Assembly (NCBI GenBank): GCA_050731755.1
Contig: JBOHPP010000057.1
Coordinates: 1-15,944 of the forward strand
Direction: 5' to 3'
From: JBOHPP01 sp050731755
Lineage (GTDB): Bacteria; Methylomirabilota; Methylomirabilia; Rokubacteriales; CSP1-6
Length of the DNA: 15,944 nucleotides
The position numbers were made by a program, and so were the translations under genes. Shown piece by piece: positions 7,615-15,147 of this stretch (position 1 is the first letter of the stretch; each line of letters starts with the position of its first letter). The notes beneath the pieces were generated by a model, which saw only the letters and a program-made list of their open reading frames with translations, did no database searches and was not told the DNA's origin.

Positions 7615-8046
7615 TCAGGGGCGCCGTCGGGGCAACCAAGCGACGGCGACGACACCCTCGGCGGCGAGCGGCTCGAATTCCGGGTCTCCCGTCATCACGA
7701 CACCCCCGTGCTCCTGCGCGGTGACGACAGCGACGGCATCGGCGTACGAGATCGGGAAGCGGGCCTTGATGTGGGCCGCCGCCAGCACCGTCGCCCGTGA
7801 GACCCCCACGATCTCCAGCGGGAGCTGATCGACTGCCCCCAGGGTACGACGGGCCTCGACGAGGCCACGCTCGCGCTCGGTGATGTAAAGCGCCTCTCCG
7901 AGATTGATCAGTGACAGGTACACGGTATGGCGCTGAGCCTCTGCGCCCACGAGTACCGCTCGGACTCGCGCCATCCCCGCCTCACCCTCGAGGTAGGCCA
8001 GGAGGGCGAAGCTGTCGAGAACATAGGCCGCCGGACTACCGGCCAC
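7615..8046 (-). CDS. vapC: PIN-domain ribonuclease toxin, VapC family
   Basis: This 143-residue protein has the PIN fold of VapC toxins, which cleave RNA in the cytoplasm using Mg2+ or Mn2+ and are neutralised by the cognate antitoxin. The four acidic metal ligands are visible: D11 in YVLDSFALLAYLEGE, E51 in INLGEALY, D103 in ISYADAVAV and D121 in VVMTGDPEFE. The frame opens at an ATG at 8082. The GTG at 8046 is the better start because GGAGAGAG lies 7 bases upstream and the PIN domain begins at once; the upstream ATG has no such site. With this start the gene overlaps the antitoxin gene by 11 bases, as is usual for coupled toxin-antitoxin pairs. All active-site residues are present, so the toxin is probably functional. 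The RNA target is unknown. Confidence 0.92.
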   Translation of the reverse strand: MAGSPAAYVLDSFALLAYLEGEAGMARVRAVLVGAEAQRHTVYLSLINLGEALYITERERGLVEARRTLGAVDQLPLEIVGVSRATVLAAAHIKARFPISYADAVAVVTAQEHGGVVMTGDPEFEPLAAEGVVAVAWLPRRRP

Positions 8047-8269
8047 GCGAACGCTCTCTCCTGTGCTCGGTGAGCAGCGCACGGGTGAGAGATGTCCGCC
8101 CCTTCAGCATGCCGGCCGCCTGCCGGACGGGCTTGGCCATCGCGGGGACGAGGGCCAGGACGCCTCCGTAGTCGACGACGGAGACTTCGGCGCCCGGATG
8201 CAGGTTGTACTTCTTCCGAAGGTCGGCGGGAATAACGACCCACCCTTTCGCGGAGACCGTCACGGGCAT
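8036..8269 (-). CDS. vapB: AbrB/MazE-like antitoxin of the VapBC pair
   Basis: This 77-residue protein has an N-terminal SpoVT-AbrB swapped-hairpin DNA-binding domain at about residues 1-45 (VTVSAKGWVVIPADLRKKY, then HPGAEVSVVDYGGVLALVP). A short charged C-terminal tail follows, rich in Arg, that would wrap the toxin. Such antitoxins bind the toxin and, alone or in complex, repress their own operon. The ATG is preceded by GGGGAGG with a short 4-base spacer. The stop codon TAG lies inside the start of vapC. A perfect inverted repeat immediately upstream (8283-8312) is a likely operator. Confidence 0.9.
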   Translation of the reverse strand: MPVTVSAKGWVVIPADLRKKYNLHPGAEVSVVDYGGVLALVPAMAKPVRQAAGMLKGRTSLTRALLTEHRRERSRGR

Positions 8270-8282
8270 AGGACCTCCCCGC

Positions 8283-8312
8283 TGTTATACGATCAGGCAG
8301 GAATGTATAACA
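8283..8312. promoter_or_regulatory. Inverted repeat, likely operator of the vapBC operon
   Basis: The plus strand reads TGTTATAC (8283-8290), 14 bases, then GTATAACA (8305-8312). The two 8-base arms are perfect reverse complements and are AT-rich in an otherwise very GC-rich window. The repeat begins 13 bases upstream of the antitoxin ATG and covers the candidate -10 element and start region. That is where a toxin-antitoxin complex would bind to autoregulate. Binding by this antitoxin is an inference. Confidence 0.7.
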
Positions 8313-8331
8313 TCGGGTCACCCGGTGGCAA
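8304..8331 (-). promoter_or_regulatory. Candidate promoter of the vapBC operon
   Basis: On the minus strand, TTGCCA (8331-8326) is followed after 16 bases by TATACA (8309-8304). A transcript would start near 8297 and leave about 28 bases of leader containing GGGGAGG before the antitoxin ATG. The -10 overlaps the distal arm of the inverted repeat. A second -10-like TATAAC at 8289-8284 lies too close to the start codon to leave room for the Shine-Dalgarno. Confidence 0.5.
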
Positions 8332-8336
8332 GGGGG

Positions 8337-9044
8337 CTACAGCGCCAGGTATTGCTGGCGGACGGACTCGTCGTCCCGAAAGGCGCCGGCGGTGCCCTGG
8401 TAGCGGATGTGGCCCTTCTCGAGGACGTACACGCGGTCGGCGAGGGCGAGCGCGAAGTCCACGGTCTGCTCGGCGAGGAGGATCGTCAGTCCCTCGGCCT
8501 TGAGCCGGGCGATCTGTTCTTGCAGGTGGTCGACGACGAGGGGCGCCAGTCCCTCGGAGGGCTCGTCGAGGAGGAGCAGCTCGGGGTTGCCCATGAGGGT
8601 GCGGGCGATGGTGAGCATCTGCTGCTCGCCACCCGACAGGAACCCGCCCTGCCGGTCGCGCAGCTCGCGGAGCTTGGGGAAGAGGTCGAACACGCGCTCG
8701 ACCGTCCACCCGCCCGGCCACGCGCGCCGGGCCGCCACGTCCAAGTTCTCCCAAACGGTGAGGTCGGCAAAGATGCGCCGGTCCTCGGGGACGAAGCCGA
8801 TGCCGAGTTTGGCTACGCGGTACGGCGCCTGGCCCGTGATGTCCCGCCCCTTCCACACAACCCGTCCGCGGCTGGGCGGGCTGAGCCCCATGATGCTCCG
8901 CATGGTCGTGGTCTTGCCCACGCCGTTGCGGCCGAGCAGGCACACGCACTCGCCGGCGGCAACCCCCAGCGACACGCCGAACAGGACGCGGGACAGCCCG
9001 TAGGCGGTGTGGATGTCTTCCACGACCAGAACGGGCTCGGTCAT
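8337..9044 (-). CDS. livF: Branched-chain amino acid-type ABC transporter ATP-binding protein (LivF-like)
   Basis: This 235-residue cytoplasmic ATPase belongs to a HAAT-type importer. Walker A is GRNGVGKT at 38-45, the LivF-typical GIGFVPEDRRIFADLTVWENL spans 81-101, the signature is LSGGEQQ from 136, and Walker B is LLLLDEP with D160 and E161 followed by SEGLAP. The length is normal for LivF, which lacks the longer tail of LivG. Its ATG shares one base with the livG stop (TGATG), a tight coupling arrangement. It is the last gene of the operon; no intrinsic terminator with a U-tract is visible in the 67 bases before the antitoxin gene. Confidence 0.94.
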   Translation of the reverse strand: MTEPVLVVEDIHTAYGLSRVLFGVSLGVAAGECVCLLGRNGVGKTTTMRSIMGLSPPSRGRVVWKGRDITGQAPYRVAKLGIGFVPEDRRIFADLTVWENLDVAARRAWPGGWTVERVFDLFPKLRELRDRQGGFLSGGEQQMLTIARTLMGNPELLLLDEPSEGLAPLVVDHLQEQIARLKAEGLTILLAEQTVDFALALADRVYVLEKGHIRYQGTAGAFRDDESVRQQYLAL

Positions 9045-9781
9045 CAGCGCCGCTCGCCGAGGTACACGCGGCGCACGTCGGGGTCACGCCGCACCGCCTC
9101 CGGCGCGCCGTCGGCGATCACCCGGCCCTGGTGGAGCACGGTGATGCGCTGGGCGATGGAGAAGACCACCTCCATGTCGTGCTCGGTGAACAGCAGCGTG
9201 AGTCCCCGGGCGCGCGCGATGCGCTCGATGAGGCGAATCGACTCGCGCGTCTCGGCCGCCGACATGCCGGCCGTCGGCTCGTCGAGCAGGAGGATTTCCG
9301 GCTCCAGCGCCAGGGCGAGCCCGAGCTCGAGCTGTTTCTGGCCACCGTGAGAGAGGAACCCCGCCACCTCCCCGGCCCGATCGGCGAGCCCCAGCGACTC
9401 CAGAAGCCCCAGCGTCTCCTCGCGGTACAGACCCTCCACCGGACGCAGGAGATCCCAGCCTCGGCCGCGGTGGGACAGGAACGCCGCCTGGACGTTCTGA
9501 AAGACGGTCAGGCGGGGAAAGATGTTGGTGCGCTGGAAGGAGCGGCCGACCCCGAGCCGGCAGAGGTCGTGGGGCGCGGTGCCGGTGACGTCGCGGCCCT
9601 TGAGGATGACGCGGCCGCGGTCGGCCCGCAGATGCCCGGTGATGAGGTTGAACAGTGTGGTCTTGCCGGCACCGTTGGGACCGATGATGGCGCTGATGGC
9701 GCCGGCCGGCACCGAGAAGGTGACGCCGGCCACGGCCAGGAACCCGTCGAAGCTCTTGACCAGGTCGCGCACCTCAAGCAC
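9044..9781 (-). CDS. livG: Branched-chain amino acid-type ABC transporter ATP-binding protein (LivG-like)
   Basis: This 245-residue protein is the second ATPase of the HAAT importer. Walker A is GPNGAGKT at 34-41. The LivG-specific stretch GVGRSFQRTNIFPRLTVFQNV follows around 77-97. The signature is LSHGGQKQLELG from 143, Walker B is ILLLDEPTAG with D167 and E168, and the H-loop is TEHD at 199-202. The start is GTG, placed inside the end of livM with an 8-base overlap and in the expected family position, and no separate Shine-Dalgarno is seen. The C-terminal VRRDPDVRRVYLGE is the usual LivG ending. Confidence 0.94.
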   Translation of the reverse strand: MLEVRDLVKSFDGFLAVAGVTFSVPAGAISAIIGPNGAGKTTLFNLITGHLRADRGRVILKGRDVTGTAPHDLCRLGVGRSFQRTNIFPRLTVFQNVQAAFLSHRGRGWDLLRPVEGLYREETLGLLESLGLADRAGEVAGFLSHGGQKQLELGLALALEPEILLLDEPTAGMSAAETRESIRLIERIARARGLTLLFTEHDMEVVFSIAQRITVLHQGRVIADGAPEAVRRDPDVRRVYLGERR

Positions 9782-10757
9782 GGTGCAGCCTCCCCCACGC
9801 CCGTCCCCACAGCCCGTGGATGGCGCCGGCGATGCCGCCGGGGAAGCCGAACAGGAGGACGACCAGGATCGTGCCGAGCACGAGCGGCCAGTACTCGGTG
9901 TAGGAGACGATCTGCTGGTTGAGCCACAGCAGGGCCAGGGCCCCGACGGCCGGGCCGTAGAAGGACCCCATGCCGCCGAGCAGCGTCATGATCAACACCT
10001 CGGAGGACTTGGTCCAGTAGGCGAAATCGGGGAACACGCCGCGATTGAAGATGCCGAAGAGCCCGCCGGCCAGCCCGGCGAAGGCGCCGGCCAGGACGAA
10101 GGCGGCCAACTCCCAGCGGCGCACGTTGACGCCGATGAACTCGGCGCGCTCCGGATTCTCCCGGATCGTGGTGAGGATGCGCCCGAACGGCGAGCTCACG
10201 ATGCGGCGGAGGGCCCAGAAGCACAGCGCCACCAGCACCAGCGTCGTGAAGTAGTAGTACTCGGCCGTCCGCCAGCCGCCCACCAGCGGCACCGTCTGGC
10301 CGAGGCGCTCGGCCCACGCGAAGTCCGGGTACGGGATGTCGGGCATCCCCTGTTCGCCGCCGGTCACCTCGTTCCACTTGAAGCAGATGGCCCACACGAT
10401 CTGGGCGAAGGCCAGCGTGAGCATGGCGAAGTAGATCTTGGTGAGGCGCACGCAGAAGAAGCCGAAGCCAGCGGCGAAGAGCGCAGCCATGGCGCCGGCC
10501 GTCGGGAACGCGAGCAGGAACGGCACGCCCAGCTGCTTCATGAGGATGCCGGTCGTGTAGGCGCCGATGCCGAAATAGGCGGCGTGCCCGAAGGAGACGA
10601 GGCCGGTGTAGCCCACCAGGAGGTTCAGGCTGGTGGCGAAGAGGGCCCAGATCACGACGTCGGTGGCCAGGAACGTGTAGTAGCGCGAGCCCAGCGCCGG
10701 CACCAGGAAGGCCGCCGCCAGCACCAGCAGCGCCCAGGGCACGCGCCGGGGCGTCAT
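9774..10757 (-). CDS. livM: Branched-chain amino acid-type ABC transporter permease (LivM-like)
   Basis: This 327-residue inner-membrane permease is strongly hydrophobic throughout. The LivM signature GYTGLVSFGHAAYFGIGAY is at 49-67. Further membrane segments follow, with the cytoplasmic ATPase contact loop around SPFGRILTTIRENPERAEFIG and a later LLGGMGSFYGPAVGA motif. It forms the heterodimeric channel with LivH. The ATG lies 58 bases downstream of the livH stop with no convincing Shine-Dalgarno; no better in-frame start is apparent. The intervening bases contain only a short CCTGG-A-CCAGG palindrome. Confidence 0.93.
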   Translation of the reverse strand: MTPRRVPWALLVLAAAFLVPALGSRYYTFLATDVVIWALFATSLNLLVGYTGLVSFGHAAYFGIGAYTTGILMKQLGVPFLLAFPTAGAMAALFAAGFGFFCVRLTKIYFAMLTLAFAQIVWAICFKWNEVTGGEQGMPDIPYPDFAWAERLGQTVPLVGGWRTAEYYYFTTLVLVALCFWALRRIVSSPFGRILTTIRENPERAEFIGVNVRRWELAAFVLAGAFAGLAGGLFGIFNRGVFPDFAYWTKSSEVLIMTLLGGMGSFYGPAVGALALLWLNQQIVSYTEYWPLVLGTILVVLLFGFPGGIAGAIHGLWGRAWGRLHRA

Positions 10758-10815
10758 TGACCGGAGCGCGAGCCCGGCGTGAACCGCAGGTGGCCTGGTC
10801 CAGGTGCGCAGGGCG

Positions 10816-11700
10816 TCATCTCAGCGGTCGGCCCAGGAGCCCCCAGGGGCGGATGACCAGCACCGCGGCCATGAGGGCGAAGACCGAGAAGATCGAGAAC
10901 CGTGGAATGAAGAGAATCCCGAACGAGAGCACCTGACCGTAGATCAGCGCGCCGAGGAAGGTCCCCCAGAAGGAGCCGAGGCCGCCGATGACGACCACGA
11001 TGAAGGCCTCGACGATCATCTCGGTGTCCATCCCCGGGACGATGGTCTTCACGGGCGTCACCAGGGCGCCGCCCAGACCGCCCAGGAAGGAGCCCAACAC
11101 GAACACACCCGTGTAGAGGCGGTTCACGTTGACGCCGAGGGCGCCCAGCATCTCGCGGTCGAGGGCGGCAGCGCGGATCAAGCGCCCGGCCCGCGTGCGA
11201 TGGAGCAGGACCCAGAAAGCGACGGCGATGGCCGGCCCCAACAGCAGGATGAACAGGTTGTAGTAGGGCACGGTGGCCCCCAGCAGCGTGAAGGAGCCGG
11301 CCAGGCCGGGCGGGCGGGAGACGGAGAGCTGCTGCGTGCCCCAGAGGATCTTGGCCGCGTCGGAGAGGATCAGTACGAGCGCGTAGGTGAAGAGGAGCTG
11401 GTACAGCTCCTCCTTGCCGTACAGGCGCTGGAAGAGCAGGCGCTCGACGAGGCCCCCGAGGATGGCCACGGCCACGGCGGCGCCGAGGGCGGCCACCCAG
11501 AACCGTCCCGGGCCCGTGCCCGCCCACTGCACGACCTGATACGTCGCATAGGCGCCCAGCATGTAGAAGGAGCCGTGCGCGAAGTTCAGGACGCGGAGCA
11601 CGCCGAAGATCAGCGAGAGCCCGGAGGCGATGAGGAACAGGAACATCGCGGCCGTCAGGCCGCTCAGGCTCTGCGCGAAGACGAACGAGAAGTCGGGCAC
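10816..11700 (-). CDS. livH: Branched-chain amino acid-type ABC transporter permease (LivH-like)
   Basis: This 294-residue inner-membrane permease pairs with LivM. The N-terminal signature LRVLNFAHGSFYMLGAY ends at residue 51. The loop AGRLIRAAALDREMLGALGV at 171-190 corresponds to the ATPase contact region. VVIGGLGSFWGTFLGALI is at 236-253, and the protein ends in the family-typical IRPWGLLGRP. The start used is a GTG. No clear Shine-Dalgarno precedes it, and the next in-frame Met would cut into the first membrane segment. It is separated from the binding-protein gene by 63 bases holding a strong hairpin (11721-11753), which may set a lower expression level for the permease and ATPase genes. 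Confidence 0.92.
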   Translation of the reverse strand: MPDFSFVFAQSLSGLTAAMFLFLIASGLSLIFGVLRVLNFAHGSFYMLGAYATYQVVQWAGTGPGRFWVAALGAAVAVAILGGLVERLLFQRLYGKEELYQLLFTYALVLILSDAAKILWGTQQLSVSRPPGLAGSFTLLGATVPYYNLFILLLGPAIAVAFWVLLHRTRAGRLIRAAALDREMLGALGVNVNRLYTGVFVLGSFLGGLGGALVTPVKTIVPGMDTEMIVEAFIVVVIGGLGSFWGTFLGALIYGQVLSFGILFIPRFSIFSVFALMAAVLVIRPWGLLGRPLR

Positions 11701-11720
11701 CGGCGGTGGGACGGATGATC

Positions 11721-11753
11721 GGGCCGGGGGCGGGCGCCACCCGCTCCCGGCCC
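11721..11753 (-). other. Strong intercistronic hairpin between binding protein and livH
   Basis: Arms 11721-11728 (GGGCCGGG on the plus strand) and 11746-11753 pair perfectly, and so do inner arms 11730-11734 and 11740-11744. They are separated by one mismatch (A-C in the minus-strand RNA) and closed by a 5-base loop. The result is 13 base pairs, all G-C. The bases after it on the minus strand are GATCATCC, with no U-tract, so it is not a standard intrinsic terminator. It sits directly after the binding-protein stop, where mRNA-stabilising or partial-termination structures are known in other transporter operons. Confidence 0.65.
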
Positions 11754-11763
11754 TCAGGCGTCC

Positions 11764-12954
11764 CTAATCCATGAACGGCGTGGGATCGACGTAGACGACG
11801 GGCTTCATGATCGCGAACGGATACTTCGGATCCTTCACCGTCTTGCCGTAGAGCTGGCCGCGGTTGAGCTGATGGTCCTTCTCCCGCAGCGTCATCTTGC
11901 CGTGGGGCGTATCCACGCCGAGGCCGAGCAGAGCTTTCGACACCTTGTCAGAGTCGGTGCTCCCGGCCTTCTTGATGGCCTCGGTCAAGAACTGGAGGCC
12001 CATGTAGCCCTGAATCGCCCACGAGGACGGGTACTCGTCCTTCAGATACTTGGACAAACGCGCGGTGTAGTCTCGGTGGGCGGCGGGCCCCTCCGGCCAG
12101 TAGAAGGCGTCGTAGGAGTTGCCCCAGATCCCGATCGGGTAGTCGGCGCCCATCGCCTTGGTCGACTCGGGCGAGGCCGCCTCGCCGACGCCGATGAAGT
12201 TGTAGCCGATGGCGTCGAAGTAGTTCAGCGGCTTGGCCTGCTTGGCGAAGGTGACGAAGTGGCCGCCCCACAGCGACGAGAAGACCGCCTCCGGCTTTTT
12301 GGCCAGCTGGGCGTTGATGAACGGCGTGTAGTCGGCCTCGCCGAGCTTCGGCCACTGCTGGTCGACGATCTGCACGCTCGGCTTCAGCTTCTTGATGTGC
12401 TCCACGAAGGCCTTGGTGACGTCCTGACCGTAGGCGTAGTCGGGGCTGATGGTGGCGATTTTGGTGGCCGGCCACTTGGCGACGATCTCCGCCGCGCTCC
12501 GGCCCTCCATGGTGGTGGTCGCGGCCACGCGGAAGACGTAGGGGTGGAGCTTGTCCTTGGCGGTCAGCTGGTCGGTCTTGGGGATGGGGGCGATGAAGAC
12601 GATCTTGCTCTCCTTGGCCACCACGGAGACCGCCGGCCCCTCCGCCGACGTCAGGGTGCCGACCAGGAAGTCGACGTTCTCCTTGAGGATGAGCTCGCGC
12701 GACACGCGCACCGCCTCGTCGGCGTTGCCCTTGGTGTCGCGGGATACAATCTCGATCTTGCGGCCGAGCACACCGCCCTTGGCGTTGATCTCTTCGGCGA
12801 ACATCTGCGCGCCCTTGAGGGCGGGCTCGCCGAACAGGGCGCCGGGGCCGGAGAGAATCATGGGGAAGCCGACCTTGATGGACTTCTGGGCCTCCGCCGT
12901 CAGGGGCAGGGCCAGGAGCCCGATCAGCAGCAGCGCGAGCAAGCGCAGCATCAT
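11764..12954 (-). CDS. ABC transporter substrate-binding protein, LivK/HAAT type (periplasmic binding protein-like)
   Basis: This 396-residue exported receptor serves the Liv-type importer. A signal peptide covers residues 1-22 (MMLRLLALLLIGLLALPLT, then AEA and likely cleavage before Gln-Lys-Ser), with no lipobox. The mature start KVGFPMILSGPGALFG and the following GAQMFAEEINAKGGVLGRKIEIVSRD are diagnostic of the type-I periplasmic binding fold with a Leu/Ile/Val-type ligand pocket. The later AYGQDVTKAFVEHIKKL is also typical. Two adjacent ATG codons exist (12954 and 12951); GAGAGGAGGA lies about 8 bases upstream, the best ribosome binding site in this operon. HAAT receptors bind branched-chain amino acids, amides, urea or aromatic acids, so the ligand is open. 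The enzymes encoded just upstream suggest a degradable organic acid or amide. Confidence 0.93.
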   Translation of the reverse strand: MMLRLLALLLIGLLALPLTAEAQKSIKVGFPMILSGPGALFGEPALKGAQMFAEEINAKGGVLGRKIEIVSRDTKGNADEAVRVSRELILKENVDFLVGTLTSAEGPAVSVVAKESKIVFIAPIPKTDQLTAKDKLHPYVFRVAATTTMEGRSAAEIVAKWPATKIATISPDYAYGQDVTKAFVEHIKKLKPSVQIVDQQWPKLGEADYTPFINAQLAKKPEAVFSSLWGGHFVTFAKQAKPLNYFDAIGYNFIGVGEAASPESTKAMGADYPIGIWGNSYDAFYWPEGPAAHRDYTARLSKYLKDEYPSSWAIQGYMGLQFLTEAIKKAGSTDSDKVSKALLGLGVDTPHGKMTLREKDHQLNRGQLYGKTVKDPKYPFAIMKPVVYVDPTPFMD

Positions 12955-12979
12955 GGCAAAATCCTCCTCTCGAGATTGA

Positions 12980-14230
12980 CTATGCGAAGTTCCGCATCAC
13001 CCAGCGGCCGCCCTTCATCACCGACAGCCGGCGGCGATCCTGCAGGATGGCGATGTCACGCAGAGGGTCGCCATCCACCACCACGAGGTCGGCCAGCGTG
13101 CCCGGGCGGAGCGACCCGATCCGGTCCGGCATCCGCATCAACTCGGCCCCCCACAGCGTGGCGCAGCGGATGGCCTCCAGTGGCGTGTAGCCGATGACGT
13201 CGACGAAAACCTGGATGTCCTTGGCGTACTCGCCGTGCGGGCACCAGGCGAAGCCGAAATCCCCGCCCGGGCACATGCGAATGCCGAGGTCCTTGGCCCG
13301 CCGATAGGTGTCGGCGGCCTGCTTGATTTCATCCCTCAGCCCGCTGGGGCCGATGATGTCCTCGGTGATCCCAAACCGCGGACCGTTCTCGACGATCGAA
13401 TAGAGATAGCGAAGGCCGGGCACGAGGGTGAGCCCCTTGTCGGCGATCATCCGGAGGGTCTCGTCGTCCGCGTAGGTGGCGTGCTCGATGGAGTCCACCC
13501 CCGCCAGGGCGGCCATCCGGCTCGAGGCCTGACCGCGCACATGGGCCGAGGAGAGCCGCCCTCGCATCCGGGCCTCGTCGGCCAGGGCCCGGACCTCGTC
13601 GACGGTGTAGGTGCAATCGCCGATCGGCGTGTGCGGCAGCAGCGCATCGCCACCGACGTAGCACTTCACCACGTCGGCTCCGTCCTTGATGACCCGCCGC
13701 ACGGCCGCGCGCACCTCGTCGACGCCGTTGGCGATCAGGGCCAGGCCCTCCATGCCCAGCTTGAGGTACGAGGGGTTCCAGTCGGCCATGGCCCCCGTCG
13801 CGCAGATGTCACGGCCGGCGGCGAGCAGCCGCGGCCCCGGATAGAGGCCCTCGTTGATCGCGCGCTTGAGCGCCACGTCCACCGCGTGAACGGAGCCCGC
13901 CGAGCGCGCCGCGGTGTAGCCACAGTGCAGCGCCAGCTCGGCGTTCTTGGCCGCCGCCAGCGTCGAGTACTCAGGCGGGCAGTTCAGGTCGAGGTCGGCG
14001 ATCACCTTGACGTTGTTGTAGGAGAGGTGAAGGTGAGCCTCGATGAGGCCCGGGATGACCGTCCGGCCCCCCAGGTCCACGGTCTCCGCGTCGGCCGGCC
14101 GGGGCCGGTCGCCCGGCGCCAGGCGCCCGGCATGGGCGATCGTGTCGCCTTCGATCAGGAGGGAGCCGCCGTCCACCGCTGGCGCGCCGGTGCCGTCGAT
14201 CAGTCGCGCGTTCGTCAGATGGAGGCGCAT
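12980..14230 (-). CDS. Metal-dependent amidohydrolase (imidazolonepropionase/prolidase-like subgroup)
   Basis: This 416-residue cytoplasmic enzyme of the amidohydrolase superfamily is predicted to hydrolyse amide, cyclic amide or peptide-like bonds with one or two metal ions. The N-terminal beta-sandwich leads to GLIEAHLHL with metal ligands H66 and H68. K189 in DVVKCYVGG is the likely carboxylated lysine. H230 in SSAHVRG, H250 in SIEHATY and D324 in PGGDFGF complete the binuclear set. The C-terminal LRPGTLADLVVVDGDPLRDI returns to the sandwich domain. The ATG is supported by GGAGA 6 bases upstream. The stop is 25 bases before the binding-protein start. Related proteins include imidazolonepropionase-like enzymes and Xaa-Pro or Xaa-Arg peptidases, and the substrate cannot be fixed from motifs. 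Confidence 0.9.
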   Translation of the reverse strand: MRLHLTNARLIDGTGAPAVDGGSLLIEGDTIAHAGRLAPGDRPRPADAETVDLGGRTVIPGLIEAHLHLSYNNVKVIADLDLNCPPEYSTLAAAKNAELALHCGYTAARSAGSVHAVDVALKRAINEGLYPGPRLLAAGRDICATGAMADWNPSYLKLGMEGLALIANGVDEVRAAVRRVIKDGADVVKCYVGGDALLPHTPIGDCTYTVDEVRALADEARMRGRLSSAHVRGQASSRMAALAGVDSIEHATYADDETLRMIADKGLTLVPGLRYLYSIVENGPRFGITEDIIGPSGLRDEIKQAADTYRRAKDLGIRMCPGGDFGFAWCPHGEYAKDIQVFVDVIGYTPLEAIRCATLWGAELMRMPDRIGSLRPGTLADLVVVDGDPLRDIAILQDRRRLSVMKGGRWVMRNFA

Positions 14231-14246
14231 GGTTCGTCTCCGTGAA

Positions 14247-15134
14247 TCAGAAGACCGGAAGCCCCGGAACCCGGACGCGGATCCGGTAGACCGACGTCGA
14301 GGCGGTGATGTAGAGGCTCCGGTAGTCGGCGTCGCCCCAGGCCATGTTGGCCGTGTACTCGGGCGTGCGGATCACGCCCAGGCACGTGGTATCGGGCGCG
14401 AACACGTGGATACCGCCCGGTCCGCAGCAGTACACGTCGCCCTGGGAGTCGAGCTTCATCCCGTCGGGCGCGCCCACCCCCTCCCCTTTCGTCTCCGCCC
14501 ATACTCCGCCGCCGGTGAGGCCGCCGCCCGGTGTGACGTCGAAGACCCGGATATGGCGGCGGGCCGTGTCATTGATGAACAGTCGGCGGCCGTCGAAGGA
14601 GAAGCAGAGCCCGTTGGGCCGATCGAAGTCGTCGACCAGGAGCACGGGGCTGGCCGAGTCGGCGCCGACCCGATACACGCCCTGGAACGGCAGTTCCTGA
14701 TCGCGCTTCACCCCGTAGGGCTCGACGCGGCCGTAGGGCGGGTCGGTGAAGTAGATGCCGCCGTCGGCGGCGCACACAATGTCGTTCGGGCTGTTGAGCT
14801 GCTTGCCCTGGTAGTGAGTGGCCAGCGGCACGCTGCGACCATCTGGCTCCGTCCGCGTCACCCGGCTCGACGCGTGCTCGCAGACGAGCAGCCGCCCCTG
14901 TCGGTCCCAGGTGAGGCCGTTCGACTTGTGGCAGGGCTTGCGGAACGTGGTGACGCCCTCGCGGGCCGACCAGCGGCGCAGGTGGTCGTCGGGCATGTCG
15001 CTCCAGAGCAAATAGTCCTCGCGCGGATGCCAGAGCGGTCCCTCGGTGAAGCGGCACCCCGTGGCGATCGCCTCGAAGGCCACCTCCGGCCCCACCACCT
15101 CCAGAAACCGGCGGTCGCGGACCTCGACGGTCAT
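14247..15134 (-). CDS. SMP-30/gluconolactonase/LRE family hydrolase
   Basis: This 295-residue six-bladed beta-propeller enzyme comes from a family that hydrolyses lactones, including sugar lactones, with a single divalent metal. The expected metal ligands are present: E31 in FTEGPLWHP, N174 in DRPNGLCFS and D224 in APDGMKLD. N117 in NSPNDIV matches the substrate-side Asn. Propeller repeats such as GGIYFTDPPYG and GDVYCCGPGG are visible. No signal peptide is seen, so it is cytoplasmic. The ATG lies 13 bases after the tautomerase stop without a clear Shine-Dalgarno; the gene after it begins 16 bases beyond its own stop. The protein has a normal length and all key residues, so it should be active. 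The lactone substrate is unknown. Confidence 0.92.
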   Translation of the reverse strand: MTVEVRDRRFLEVVGPEVAFEAIATGCRFTEGPLWHPREDYLLWSDMPDDHLRRWSAREGVTTFRKPCHKSNGLTWDRQGRLLVCEHASSRVTRTEPDGRSVPLATHYQGKQLNSPNDIVCAADGGIYFTDPPYGRVEPYGVKRDQELPFQGVYRVGADSASPVLLVDDFDRPNGLCFSFDGRRLFINDTARRHIRVFDVTPGGGLTGGGVWAETKGEGVGAPDGMKLDSQGDVYCCGPGGIHVFAPDTTCLGVIRTPEYTANMAWGDADYRSLYITASTSVYRIRVRVPGLPVF

Positions 15135-15147
15135 AACCGAGGAGCGT

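Noticed and set aside
4687..7800. Plus-strand open frame of 1037 codons antisense to dppC, dppB and the binding-protein gene
   Set aside because: It is rich in Arg, His, Gly, Asp and Glu with no recognisable domain. It lies opposite three confidently assigned genes, and long antisense frames are expected in such GC-rich codon usage.
10784..10806. Short CCTGG-A-CCAGG palindrome in the livH-livM gap
   Set aside because: Five-base arms around a single base are expected by chance in this composition, and there is no supporting context.
11721..11753. Reading the livK-livH hairpin as a rho-independent terminator
   Set aside because: No U-rich tract follows the stem on the minus strand, and genes needed for the same transporter lie downstream.
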